Shown: in pieces, positions 1-8,174 of the stretch
How positions within the stretch are numbered: position 1 is the first letter of the stretch
How the letters are laid out: each line of letters starts with the position of its first letter
Assembly (NCBI GenBank): GCA_964568355.1
Contig: CAZMRK010000530.1
Span: 1-10,365, forward strand
Length of the DNA stretch: 10,365 nucleotides
Source: JAJPJX01 sp964568355
GTDB lineage: Bacteria; Acidobacteriota; Terriglobia; Bryobacterales; Bryobacteraceae
Reading direction: 5' to 3'
Program-made: the position numbers and the translations under genes
The notes under the pieces: model-generated
Database searches by the model: none
The model's input: the letters and a program-made list of their open reading frames with translations, nothing else
Told to the model about the DNA's origin: nothing

Positions 1-883
1 GACGATGGGCGGTTTTACCGAGAATCCACTCCTTGTCTTCCGCAGTGAAGAAGGGAATCAATTCCCGCATGATCAGCAGTTCGAAAAAGTTGGCCCAGAT
101 GAGGCGGCGGGGGCCGAAGCGGTCGTAGAGGCGGTGCAGAAACGGCCATACGTCGCGGAACGGCGGCTGCCTGGTCTTGGAGGGATTGTGCAGCGAGGTG
201 CGCACGTAGACGTTGGGATAGCGCGCCAGATCCAGCAGCGGCCCGAAGCCGGCGGCGTCGGGCGCGTTGATATCGATCATGGCCATGTGATCGATCACCA
301 CGTTGACACCGGGGAACCGCCGCGCCATATCCGCCACCTGTCCGACCTGATGAGGCGCGAGAAAGATATTGAAGACCGCGCCCAATTGCTCCGCCTTTTT
401 CCAAAGCGGGTAGCACACCGGATCGTTGAGCCAGACCACATCCCGGTTGTAGATTGGACTAAGGCGCAAGCCGACCAGGCCGTCTTCCCGAATGAGCCGC
501 TCCAGGCGCCCGGCATTTTCCCGATCGGCCGGAGAATACAGCCGATGACCGACCAGGAGGCCAATAGCGGCAAATTTGCCCGGATATTGTTTCACGCACC
601 AAGCCGGGTAAGAGTTGTCCCGGCCGTAATAGCAGACATGCGAGATCACCACATGATCGACACGCCAGGTGTGCATCTCCGAAAGCAGATATTCGGCCGA
701 ATAATCGTAGCCCGGAAGGTTCTGCGGGCAGACGGCAAGCTGCGGATTGATGGGAAAACGCGAGTCGTGTATCGTCCAGGCATGTTCGGCGCCATTGACT
801 ACCGGCGGCAGCGAGGCTGCCGACGCGGCCAGGAGCCCGGCACTCGAAACGATCGCCTGCCGTCTTGTCCAGTGTTGCGTCAT
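1..883 (-). CDS. Amidohydrolase-2 family TIM-barrel protein, Tat-type signal, 3' end cut by window edge
   Basis: The reading frame opens at ATG 883-881, behind a GGAG ribosome site at 892-889, and runs 294 codons to the left edge without a stop. Residues 1-25 look like a twin-arginine export signal (TRRQAI at 6-11, then an Ala/Leu/Ser-rich stretch), so an extracytoplasmic location is inferred. The body resembles amidohydrolase-2 / fuconolactonase-like hydrolases: GLRLSP at 138-143, VVIDHMAMID at 195-204 with the expected His199, and RRLIWANFFE at 259-268, where relatives usually have a W-G-S-D-W-P type motif. The last visible residues (WILGKTAHR) match the C-terminal helix of this family, so probably only a few residues are missing. 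Two features are odd: the N-terminal metal motif HxH is not present (HAWTIHDSRFP at 34-44 occupies its place), and the late catalytic Asp is replaced. The substrate is unknown. It is divergent from the trehalose operon, and a functional link is not evident. Confidence 0.82.
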   Translation of the reverse strand, partial: MTQHWTRRQAIVSSAGLLAASAASLPPVVNGAEHAWTIHDSRFPINPQLAVCPQNLPGYDYSAEYLLSEMHTWRVDHVVISHVCYYGRDNSYPAWCVKQYPGKFAAIGLLVGHRLYSPADRENAGRLERLIREDGLVGLRLSPIYNRDVVWLNDPVCYPLWKKAEQLGAVFNIFLAPHQVGQVADMARRFPGVNVVIDHMAMIDINAPDAAGFGPLLDLARYPNVYVRTSLHNPSKTRQPPFRDVWPFLHRLYDRFGPRRLIWANFFELLIMRELIPFFTAEDKEWILGKTAHR

Positions 884-1010
884 GCTGTCTCCATTCCCGG
901 CATCATATCCGTTTTTTCGGGCGGATTCCTGTTGCCGGCCTCACATTGGAAGATGGTTTGCAGCATAAATCGCTCAGAGCATCAAACGCGCGCCACAGGG
1001 CCATTTCTAC
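884..1010. promoter_or_regulatory. Divergent intergenic region with presumed promoters for the amidohydrolase and the treZ operon
   Basis: These 127 bases separate two divergently transcribed genes and should hold both promoters and 5' leaders; this follows from the gene arrangement. On the minus strand a TATGAT hexamer (907-902), about 18 bases upstream of the amidohydrolase start, is a fair -10 candidate, but no good -35 lies 16-18 bases further upstream. On the plus strand TTGGAA (946-951) and the AT-rich TAAATC (966-971) are the best promoter-like hexamers, yet their 14-base spacing is too short for a standard sigma-70 site. A weak AGGG (997-1000) ten bases before ATG 1011 is the only ribosome-site candidate for treZ. 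No clear operator palindrome or riboswitch-like structure was seen. Confidence 0.4.
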
Positions 1011-2876
1011 ATGGATAAAGACGCCACACAGGATCAAGCCTTATTGGGAGCAACCTGGCTAGGAGAGGGCCGGTGCCGTTTTCTGGTATGGGCACCTTTC
1101 GCGGAGCGGGTGGAGGTATGTTTGCGAGGTTCGCCGGAACGAACGGCACCGCTCTCTCGCCTGCCATACGGGTATCACGAAAAGATTCTCGAAGAGATCG
1201 AGCCCGGCGCGCAGTATTTTTTTGCGTTGGACGGCCGTCTGCGCCGGGCCGACCCGGCCTCGCGCTACCAGCCGGCAGGAGTATTCGGGCCGTCAGCGGT
1301 GGTTCCCGGCGATTTTGCGTGGTCGGATACCGCCTGGCGCGGCCTGCCGCTGCGCGATTCTGTTTTCTACGAACTGCACATCGGCACCTTCAGCCGGGAA
1401 GGGACCTTTGAGGCTGTCATTCCGCGGCTGGCGGAGCTGAAGGCCCTGGGTGTTACGGCGATCGAGATCATGCCGGTGGCCGAGTTTCCGGGAGTTCGCA
1501 ATTGGGGCTACGACGGCATCTTTCCGTTTGCCGTAGAGCATACCTATGGCGGTCCGGTGGGGCTGAAGCGCCTGGTGAACGCCTGCCACGAACATCAACT
1601 GGCGGTCACTTTGGATGTGGTCTATAACCACATCGGTCCGGAGGGCAACTACTTTCGCGACTTCGGTCCCTACTTCACGGAGCGCTACCGGACTCCGTGG
1701 GGCGCGGCGATCAACTTCGACGGGCCGGAGAGCGACGAGGTCCGGCGATTCTTCCTCGAGAACGCACTTCATTGGATCCGCGAGTTCCATATCGACGCGC
1801 TGCGGCTGGACGCCATCCATGCGATCATGGACCAATCGGCGCGACCTTTCTTGCAGGAGGTGACCAGCGTGGTGAAGCAGCAAGCGGAGCAACTCAACCG
1901 GCAGGTACACCTCATCGCGGAAAGCGATTTGAATGACGTGCGCGTAATCCGACCGCGGGCGAACGGCGGCTACGGCTTCGACAGCCAGTGGAGCGACGGA
2001 TTTCACCACGCGCTGCACACCCTGCTTACCAGAGAGCATGACGGCTACTATCAGGACTACGGGCGAGTGAGCCATCTGGCGAAGGCCTACTCCGACGGCT
2101 TCGTCTATTCCGGGGAATACTCGGTATTCCGGCGCCGCCGCTACGGAAACTCCGCGCAGGGGCTGCCGGGCCAATCGCTGGTTATCTGTGCTCAGAATCA
2201 CGACCAGGTGGGCAATCGGGCCTATGGCGAACGGTTGAGCACTCTGTTGGATTTCGAATCATTGAAGCTGGCCGCGGCGGCCGTGCTGCTCGCGCCGTTT
2301 CTGCCTCTGCTATTCATGGGGGAGGAATACGGCGAGACCGCTCCGTTTCTCTACTTCACCAGCCACGAAAGCGAAGAACTGGCGGAGGCGGTGCGGCGCG
2401 GCCGGCGCGAGGAGTTCCTCGATTTCACCTGGGGCGGCGACGTGCCGGATCCGCAGGCGGAGACCACGTTCGAGCGCTCGAGGCTCCGGCCGGACGAGCA
2501 CCAGCAGGAAAGCCACCGGTGTTTGCGCAAGCTCTACCGATCGCTGCTGGATCTGCGCAGGAACCATTCGGCCCTGGCGGATCTCGGGCGCGAGCACCTC
2601 CAGGTCCTCTCCTTTGAGGACAGCCACGCGCTTTACGTAGGCCGGCGGCACGATTCGCAAGAAGTCGTCCAGGTGCTGAACTTCGCGCGGAATACGAACA
2701 GCTTCGAAGCTCCGATCCCGCCGGGCACATGGCGCAAAATATTCGATTCCGCGGAGGCCTGCTGGCTTGGGCCGGGCGGGCCGCCGCCGGGTGAACTCTC
2801 CTCCGGCGGAAGCGCGCGCCTGGAATTAAATCCCCGATCGCTGGTCATGTACGAACGCAGCTCCAAACTGAGTTGA
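1011..2876 (+). CDS. treZ: Malto-oligosyltrehalose trehalohydrolase (TreZ, GH13)
   Basis: This 621-residue enzyme hydrolyses the alpha-1,4 bond next to the terminal trehalosyl unit of malto-oligosyltrehalose, releasing trehalose in the cytoplasm; it is the second step of the TreY/TreZ route. An N-terminal CBM48-like beta domain (about 10-100, with FLVWAPFAERVEV) is followed by the GH13 barrel (about 110-500). Visible GH13 motifs are DVVYNH (202-207), DALRLDAIHAI (262-272, nucleophile Asp267), IAESD (302-306, acid/base Glu304) and NHDQVGNR (396-403, Asp398). A C-terminal beta domain ends the protein near 617. The length is normal for TreZ. ATG 1011 is the first possible start after an in-frame TAA at 966-968, although its Shine-Dalgarno is weak. 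It is the first gene of the operon. General GH13 branching enzymes are the main alternative, but the FYELHIGTFS and EFPGVRNWGYDG signatures and the treY neighbour favour TreZ. Confidence 0.95.
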   Translation: MDKDATQDQALLGATWLGEGRCRFLVWAPFAERVEVCLRGSPERTAPLSRLPYGYHEKILEEIEPGAQYFFALDGRLRRADPASRYQPAGVFGPSAVVPGDFAWSDTAWRGLPLRDSVFYELHIGTFSREGTFEAVIPRLAELKALGVTAIEIMPVAEFPGVRNWGYDGIFPFAVEHTYGGPVGLKRLVNACHEHQLAVTLDVVYNHIGPEGNYFRDFGPYFTERYRTPWGAAINFDGPESDEVRRFFLENALHWIREFHIDALRLDAIHAIMDQSARPFLQEVTSVVKQQAEQLNRQVHLIAESDLNDVRVIRPRANGGYGFDSQWSDGFHHALHTLLTREHDGYYQDYGRVSHLAKAYSDGFVYSGEYSVFRRRRYGNSAQGLPGQSLVICAQNHDQVGNRAYGERLSTLLDFESLKLAAAAVLLAPFLPLLFMGEEYGETAPFLYFTSHESEELAEAVRRGRREEFLDFTWGGDVPDPQAETTFERSRLRPDEHQQESHRCLRKLYRSLLDLRRNHSALADLGREHLQVLSFEDSHALYVGRRHDSQEVVQVLNFARNTNSFEAPIPPGTWRKIFDSAEACWLGPGGPPPGELSSGGSARLELNPRSLVMYERSSKLS

Positions 2877-2880
2877 AGGA
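2876..2880 (+). promoter_or_regulatory. Shine-Dalgarno for the GH57/DUF3536 gene, overlapping the treZ stop codon
   Basis: AAGGA begins on the last base of the treZ TGA stop (2874-2876) and lies 11 bases before ATG 2892. The ribosome ending treZ translation covers this site, which suggests translational coupling. It also supports 2892 as the start of the downstream gene. Confidence 0.5.
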
Positions 2881-2891
2881 CGCTCCTGACG

Positions 2892-5312
2892 ATGGGATAC
2901 ATCTGCATACATGGACATTTCTATCAGCCTCCGCGCGAGAATCCCTGGCTTGAAGCCGTGGAGGTGCAGGATTCGGCCTATCCCTATCACGATTGGAACG
3001 AGCGAGTCACGGCGGAGTGCTATGCGCCGAACGCGGCCTCGCGCATCCTGGACGGAGAGAGCCACATTGCCAAGATCGTCAACAACTACGAATGGATGAG
3101 TTTCAACTTCGGCCCTACGCTGCTTTCCTGGCTGGAGATCTTTTCCCCGCGCGTCTACCGGGGCATCCTGCAGGCCGACCGGCGCAGCCGGGAGCACTTC
3201 TCCGGCCACGGGTCCGCGCTCGCCCAGCCCTATAACCACATGATCATGCCGCTGGCCAATGCCCGGGACAAGGAAACCCAGGTGGCGTGGGGAATCCGCG
3301 ATTTCGAGCGGCGCTTTCAGAGGAAGCCGGAAGGCATGTGGCTGCCGGAGACAGCGGTAGACCTGGCCACGCTGGAGGTGCTGGCGCAGCGCGATATCCG
3401 CTTCACGATTCTGGCGCCGCGGCAGGCTGCGCGTGTGCGTAGAATGGGAAGCCGATTGTGGCGGGACGTCAGCGACGAGCGCATCGATCCGACCATGGCC
3501 TACCGCCTGCGGCTTCCCTCGCGTCGGTCCATCAACCTGTTTTTTTATGACGGGCCAATTTCCCGGGGCGTGGCGTTCGAAGGATTTCTCAACAACGGCG
3601 AGGCCTTCGCCCGGCGCCTGGTCGGCGTGTTCTCCGAGGAACGCACGTGGCCCGAGCTGGTGCACATCGCAACCGACGGCGAAACGTATGGCCATCACCA
3701 CCGGCACGGCGAGATGGCATTGAGCTACGCCCTGGAGTACATCAAAAGCAACGACCTGGCCGAGATTACCAACTACGGCGAATACCTGGAGCGCCATCCG
3801 CCTTCGCATGAAGTGGAGATCTTCGAAAACAGCTCCTGGAGCTGCGTGCACGGAGTGGAGCGCTGGCGGGCCAACTGCGGATGCAACGCGGGACACGGCG
3901 GATGGAATCAGCTTTGGCGCGCGCCACTGCGCCAGGCCATGGATCTGCTGCGCGACGATCTCGCCCCACGGTTTGAGCGAAAAGCCGCGACGCTATTGAA
4001 GGCGCCGTGGACCGCGAGGAACGAATATATCGAGGCCGTTCTGGACCGCTCGCCGGAACGCGTGAGCGGCTTTCTCGCGAGGCATGCCGCAGGCACGCTG
4101 GATCCGGAGCAGATCGTAACCGCGCTGAAGCTGCTGGAACTGCAGCGCAACCTCATGCTGATGTACACCAGTTGCGGCTGGTTCTTTGACGAGGTCTCCG
4201 GGCTCGAAACCGTGCAGGTAATCAAGTACGCGGCGCAGGCGATCCACCTTGCCGAAGAACTGTTTGGGGCCGGCGTGGAAGAGAAGTTCCTGCAAGTACT
4301 GGCGGAGGCGCAGAGCAACATTCCCGAGTATGAGAATGGGGCCTGCGTTTATGAAAAATTCGCCAAGCCCGCCATGGTGGACCTGAAGAAAGTGGCGGCG
4401 CACTATGCCATCAGCTCGATTTTCAAGGCCTATCCGGAACAGGCGCGGGTCTACTGCTACACGGTTGCCCGGGAAGACCAGCACTTGCTGGAGGCCGGTC
4501 GCATGAAGTTATCGATGGGCCGCGCTCAGTTCACCTCGGTGATCACCCAGGCGAGCCAACGGTTGAGCTATGTCGCCCTGCATTTCGGCGATCACAACCT
4601 GAGTTGCAGCGTTCGCGAAGTAGTGGATGAAGCAGCTTACGAATCGACGGCACAGGTTCTGCAGGAAGCGTTCGCCGGGGGGGACATTCCCGCAGTGCTG
4701 AAGATGATGGAGAAAGAGTTCGGCCCCACCAGTTATTCGCTGAAATCGCTTTTCCGCGACGATCAGCGCAGCATTCTGAGGCAGATTTTGAATGTATCGC
4801 TGGAGGAGGCCGAGGCGGAGTATCGCCAGATCTACGAGCACTATGCCACGCTGATTCACTTCCTGCGAGACCTGGGCGCGCCGCTGCCGCGCGCCATTCG
4901 AACCGCAGTCGAGTTCGCTTTGAACAGCCACTTGCGGCGCGAGTTCAGCCAGGACGAGATTGATCCCAAACGAGTGCGCAGCTTTCTGGACGAGGTGCAG
5001 GCAACGGGAATTTCGCTTGACTCGACGATGCTCGAATTTACGCTTCGCATGACCCTGGAACGGCAGATCGAGCAGTTAGCCGACCAGCCGGAGAATATCC
5101 GCTCCCTCACCAGGCTGGAGTCGACGGTGGAACTGGCTCACAACTTACCGTTTGAAGTCGTCCTGTGGACCGCGCAAAATGTCTGGTCCGAGATTCGCCA
5201 GTCCAGCTACGAGGACATTGCGCAGCGAGCGGAGGCCGGCGACGCCGACGCCCAGGACTGGCTGACTCATTTCCGCTCCCTGGGCGAGAAGCTCATGCTG
5301 CGGGTGAGCTGA
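2892..5312 (+). CDS. GH57 family glycoside hydrolase with DUF3536-type C-terminal region
   Basis: This 806-residue protein has an N-terminal GH57 module and a long, mostly helical C-terminal half typical of DUF3536 proteins. GH57 landmarks are HGHFYQPPRE (7-16, the HxH motif near the N-terminus), GMWLPE (148-153, Glu153 in the position of the catalytic nucleophile) and TDGETYGHHH (261-270, with Asp262 and Glu264 where the second catalytic acid is expected). A Cys/Trp-rich block follows (SSWSCVHGVERW at 314-325, then NCGCN at 328-332), which I take to be a subfamily signature. No signal peptide is seen, so it should be cytoplasmic. GH57 enzymes include alpha-amylases, glucanotransferases, branching enzymes and amylopullulanases; the activity of this subfamily is not established to my knowledge. 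Its place between treZ and treY (15 nt after treZ, 3 nt before treY) implies work on the same alpha-glucan, for instance trimming or debranching it. Family assignment is firm; the reaction is inferred. Confidence 0.92.
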   Translation: MGYICIHGHFYQPPRENPWLEAVEVQDSAYPYHDWNERVTAECYAPNAASRILDGESHIAKIVNNYEWMSFNFGPTLLSWLEIFSPRVYRGILQADRRSREHFSGHGSALAQPYNHMIMPLANARDKETQVAWGIRDFERRFQRKPEGMWLPETAVDLATLEVLAQRDIRFTILAPRQAARVRRMGSRLWRDVSDERIDPTMAYRLRLPSRRSINLFFYDGPISRGVAFEGFLNNGEAFARRLVGVFSEERTWPELVHIATDGETYGHHHRHGEMALSYALEYIKSNDLAEITNYGEYLERHPPSHEVEIFENSSWSCVHGVERWRANCGCNAGHGGWNQLWRAPLRQAMDLLRDDLAPRFERKAATLLKAPWTARNEYIEAVLDRSPERVSGFLARHAAGTLDPEQIVTALKLLELQRNLMLMYTSCGWFFDEVSGLETVQVIKYAAQAIHLAEELFGAGVEEKFLQVLAEAQSNIPEYENGACVYEKFAKPAMVDLKKVAAHYAISSIFKAYPEQARVYCYTVAREDQHLLEAGRMKLSMGRAQFTSVITQASQRLSYVALHFGDHNLSCSVREVVDEAAYESTAQVLQEAFAGGDIPAVLKMMEKEFGPTSYSLKSLFRDDQRSILRQILNVSLEEAEAEYRQIYEHYATLIHFLRDLGAPLPRAIRTAVEFALNSHLRREFSQDEIDPKRVRSFLDEVQATGISLDSTMLEFTLRMTLERQIEQLADQPENIRSLTRLESTVELAHNLPFEVVLWTAQNVWSEIRQSSYEDIAQRAEAGDADAQDWLTHFRSLGEKLMLRVS
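5302..5308 (+). promoter_or_regulatory. Ribosome binding site for treY inside the end of the GH57 gene
   Basis: GGGTGAG lies within the last codons of the GH57 gene, seven bases before ATG 5316. The preceding stop (TGA 5310-5312) is only three bases from the new start, so translation of the two genes is probably coupled. Confidence 0.45.
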
Positions 5313-5315
5313 GCG

Positions 5316-8174
5316 ATGCGGACTCCGACCTCGACCTATCGCGTACAATTTCATTCGGGCTTTCAATTTCGCGACGCGCTTGCGATTGTGCCCTACCTGG
5401 ATCGCCTCGGCGTGGATGCTCTCTACGCGTCGCCGATCTTCAAGGCCAAATCGGGGAGCAGCAGCGGCTACGACGTGACCGACCCGCTGCAACTCAATCC
5501 GGAACTCGGCTCCAGCGAGGACTTCCAGGCGCTGGTGGGGGAACTGCAGCGGCGGGAGATGGGCCTGCTCCTGGACATCGTACCCAATCACATGGCCGCT
5601 CACTTTGAGAATCCCTGGTGGTGCGACGTACTCGAAAACGGCCCTTCCTCTCTGTACGCGGAGTATTTCGATATCACCTGGGATCCGGGCACGCGGGAGC
5701 GGGAAGAACGGCTGCTGCGGCCGGTATTGGGGGCTCCGTTCGGCACGGTACTGGAGAATCAGGAGTTGATCCTGCGATTCGACCAGCGAGGGTTCACAGT
5801 GAGCTATTACGACCGCACCTTCCCCCTCGATCCGAAGAGCTACAACCTCATCCTGCGCTACGGACAGGATGATCCTACACGGCATGATCTGGGCCTCACG
5901 GGTTTTCAAGAACTGGGCAGGATCGAGGACCTCCTGGACGCCCTGCCGCCCTACACCACGACAGATCCTGATCAGATGGAGCAGCGGCAGCGCGACCAGG
6001 CATCTTTGCGGAGGCGGCTCTGGCACCTCTATGAGAGCAACGCGGAGTTTCGCGCCGTGCTGGAAGAGACCCTGGCAGTCTTTAACGGCGTGAAGGGCGA
6101 CTCGCGCAGTTTTGATCTGGTGGAGGAACTGCTGGCACGCCAACCCTACGCACTTTCCTATTGGCGAGTGGCGCGCGAGAAGATCAACTACCGGCGTTTC
6201 TTCGATATCGCCGACCTGGTAGGCCTTCACGTGGAAGATCCGCGGGTGTTCGCGGCCACCCACGCCCTGGTGTTTCAACTGGCGGACGAAGGGAAGATCA
6301 CGGGTCTGCGCATCGATCACATCGACGGACTGTACGATCCGGCGGACTATCTTCGCCGCTTACACGGCCGGCTTCCGGAAACCTACATCGTGGTGGAGAA
6401 GATTCTGCACGAGGGCGAAGACCTGGATGCCGCCTGGCCGGTACAGGGCACCACGGGCTACGATTTCCTGAATATCGTAAACGCGGTCTACACCGACAGC
6501 GGCGGTCTGGATGTGCTCGGAGGAGTCTACGCCCGCGTCACCGGCCTGACCGGCTCGTTCGCCGACACTCTGTACGAACAGAAGCGTCGCGTGGTGGAAC
6601 AGCTATTTGCGGGGGAGGCGCTCTCGCTCGGACTACAACTGGGCCTGCTGGCGGATCACGACCGGCACGCGCGGGATCTGAGCCCCAGCGAATTGCAGCG
6701 CGCGCTAATCGAGGTGACGGTTTGCCTGGACGTCTACCGCACCTACGTCCGTACCATGGAGATCTCGATCGCAGACCGGATCCACCTGGAAGACGCACTG
6801 CGCGAGGCAGCGAAGCGCAACCCCGCGATCGATCCGGCGGTCTTCGCGTTCCTGCGGCGATTGCTGTTGCTGGAATTTCCGCCTTCCCTGCCCCCGGACC
6901 AGCGTCAAAAGTGGCTCCTGTTTATCCGGCGCTGGCAGCAGTTCACCGGTCCTGTCACTGCCAAAGGGCTGGAAGATACCACTTTTTACATTCATCACCG
7001 CCTGCTTTCCCTAAACGAAGTGGGAGGGCCGCGTCTCCCTCTGAGCCTGGAGGAGTTTCACGTTCTGCAGCAGTCGCGGCAGGAGTTTTGGCCGCACACG
7101 ATGAACGTTACCTCCACGCACGATACCAAGCGCAGCGAGGATGTTCGCGCGCGCCTGACCGTGCTGGCCGAGATGCCAGACACGTGGGGCACGCATCTCA
7201 GCCGGTGGCGCAACCTGAACGCACGCGCCAAACCGGTGGTGAATGGGCGGCCTGCTCCCGACTCCAACGAAGAAGTGCTGATCTACCAGACGCTGATCGG
7301 CGCCTGGCCCCTCTCTCCGGAGGAGGAACCGGATTTTTGCGGGCGATTGAAGATGTTCCTCCAAAAGGCGCTTCGGGAAGCCAAGGTCCACACGAGTTGG
7401 ATGAGTCCCAACGCGGTCTATGAAGATGCGGTGGCGCGTTTTGTCGATTCCATTCTGGAACGGTCCGATACCAACCGGTTTCTGGGCGACTTTTTGCTGT
7501 TTCAGCGGCGCATCGCCCCGTACGGCGCGTTTACTTCGCTCTCTCAGACTTTGGTTCGCCTGACGTCTCCCGGCGTCCCGGATACGTACCAGGGCACGGA
7601 GCTGTGGGATCTGAGCCTGGTGGATCCGGACAATCGACGGCCGGTGGATTTTGGGTTGCGTGCGGAGATCCAGTCGGCGGCCGAAGAGCGAAGCCTTACG
7701 GACTTGCTGGAACACTGGCAGGATGGCGGCGTCAAGCTGTTCACCATCCAGAAGGTCCTGGCCTTCCGGCAGGAGCATCCGGACGTGTTTCTGTACGGCG
7801 ACTACCTGCCGCTTACGGCACTTGGCCCGCGGGACCAGCACGTCATCGCGTTTGCCCGCCGCGCGCGGGGCGCCTGGGCGGTGACCGTGGCGCCGCGCTT
7901 CATCGCCAGGCTGTCGCCTTCCGGCAATCCGCCGCTGGGAAGAAGACCATGGCGGGGAACCACGCTGCGCTTTCCGCCCAGCGCACCTGTTCGATGGACG
8001 AACGTCCTGACCGGCGAGATCCTGCAACTGAACGAAGACCAGGAGTTGCCGCTAGGCGCGGTGCTGCTGCGCTTTCCGGCAGCGGTGCTCTACGGCGTAG
8101 CGGAGGCGGCCTCGGAGGAACTTCAGACCGGAGCCGAGGTCTCTGACGAGGCGGCGGAGGCCCTCGCCTCGTGA
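5316..8174 (+). CDS. treY: Malto-oligosyltrehalose synthase, (1->4)-alpha-D-glucan 1-alpha-D-glucosylmutase (TreY, GH13)
   Basis: This 952-residue enzyme converts the reducing-end alpha-1,4 bond of a malto-oligosaccharide to an alpha,alpha-1,1 bond, making malto-oligosyltrehalose for TreZ. The N-terminus TSTYRVQF is a TreY hallmark, followed by YASPIFKAKSGSSSGYDV (37-54) and LLLDIVPNHMA (84-94, GH13 region I). The catalytic set is GLRIDHIDGLYDP (330-342, nucleophile Asp334), VVEKIL (359-364, acid/base Glu361) and TSTHDTKRSEDVRARL (599-614, Asp603). The long helical insert between Glu361 and Asp603 is typical of TreY. The length is towards the upper end of the family, partly because of an acidic Glu/Ala-rich tail after about residue 928. 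ATG 5316 fits the family N-terminus exactly and has a ribosome site just upstream. It follows the GH57 gene by 3 nt and overlaps the GH15 gene by 4 nt, so all are likely produced together. Confidence 0.96.
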   Translation: MRTPTSTYRVQFHSGFQFRDALAIVPYLDRLGVDALYASPIFKAKSGSSSGYDVTDPLQLNPELGSSEDFQALVGELQRREMGLLLDIVPNHMAAHFENPWWCDVLENGPSSLYAEYFDITWDPGTREREERLLRPVLGAPFGTVLENQELILRFDQRGFTVSYYDRTFPLDPKSYNLILRYGQDDPTRHDLGLTGFQELGRIEDLLDALPPYTTTDPDQMEQRQRDQASLRRRLWHLYESNAEFRAVLEETLAVFNGVKGDSRSFDLVEELLARQPYALSYWRVAREKINYRRFFDIADLVGLHVEDPRVFAATHALVFQLADEGKITGLRIDHIDGLYDPADYLRRLHGRLPETYIVVEKILHEGEDLDAAWPVQGTTGYDFLNIVNAVYTDSGGLDVLGGVYARVTGLTGSFADTLYEQKRRVVEQLFAGEALSLGLQLGLLADHDRHARDLSPSELQRALIEVTVCLDVYRTYVRTMEISIADRIHLEDALREAAKRNPAIDPAVFAFLRRLLLLEFPPSLPPDQRQKWLLFIRRWQQFTGPVTAKGLEDTTFYIHHRLLSLNEVGGPRLPLSLEEFHVLQQSRQEFWPHTMNVTSTHDTKRSEDVRARLTVLAEMPDTWGTHLSRWRNLNARAKPVVNGRPAPDSNEEVLIYQTLIGAWPLSPEEEPDFCGRLKMFLQKALREAKVHTSWMSPNAVYEDAVARFVDSILERSDTNRFLGDFLLFQRRIAPYGAFTSLSQTLVRLTSPGVPDTYQGTELWDLSLVDPDNRRPVDFGLRAEIQSAAEERSLTDLLEHWQDGGVKLFTIQKVLAFRQEHPDVFLYGDYLPLTALGPRDQHVIAFARRARGAWAVTVAPRFIARLSPSGNPPLGRRPWRGTTLRFPPSAPVRWTNVLTGEILQLNEDQELPLGAVLLRFPAAVLYGVAEAASEELQTGAEVSDEAAEALAS
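8156..8174 (+). promoter_or_regulatory. treY/GH15 overlap junction with Shine-Dalgarno (translational coupling)
   Basis: GGAGG (8156-8160) lies ten bases before a GTG start at 8171. The GTGA at 8171-8174 serves as both the start of the GH15 gene and the stop of treY (TGA 8172-8174). GTG is chosen because the next residues (SYQPIESYG) match the conserved N-terminus of bacterial GH15 proteins. This geometry indicates stop-restart coupling. Confidence 0.75.

Noticed and set aside
946..971. TTGGAA and TAAATC as a sigma-70 promoter for treZ
   Set aside because: The 14-base spacing and weak -10 do not meet the usual 16-18 base rule; kept only as a remark in the intergenic entry.
5..1018. Plus-strand 337-codon open frame across the left part
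   Set aside because: It lies opposite the amidohydrolase gene and has no recognisable domain. The minus-strand frame shows family motifs, a signal peptide and a good ribosome site.
2826..3896. Minus-strand 356-codon open frame inside the GH57 gene
   Set aside because: Antisense shadow of a GC-rich coding region; the sequence is His/Arg/Val-rich without domain features, while the plus-strand protein is clearly real.
5145..6320. Minus-strand 391-codon open frame opposite treY
   Set aside because: Antisense shadow; no family motif and it crosses the junction of two well-supported plus-strand genes.
6161..7423. Plus-strand 420-codon frame within treY in another phase
   Set aside because: Arg/Gly/Ala-rich translation typical of an out-of-frame reading of GC-rich DNA; treY covers the same bases with intact catalytic motifs.
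7011..8027. Minus-strand 338-codon frame opposite treY
   Set aside because: Antisense shadow with no recognisable protein features.
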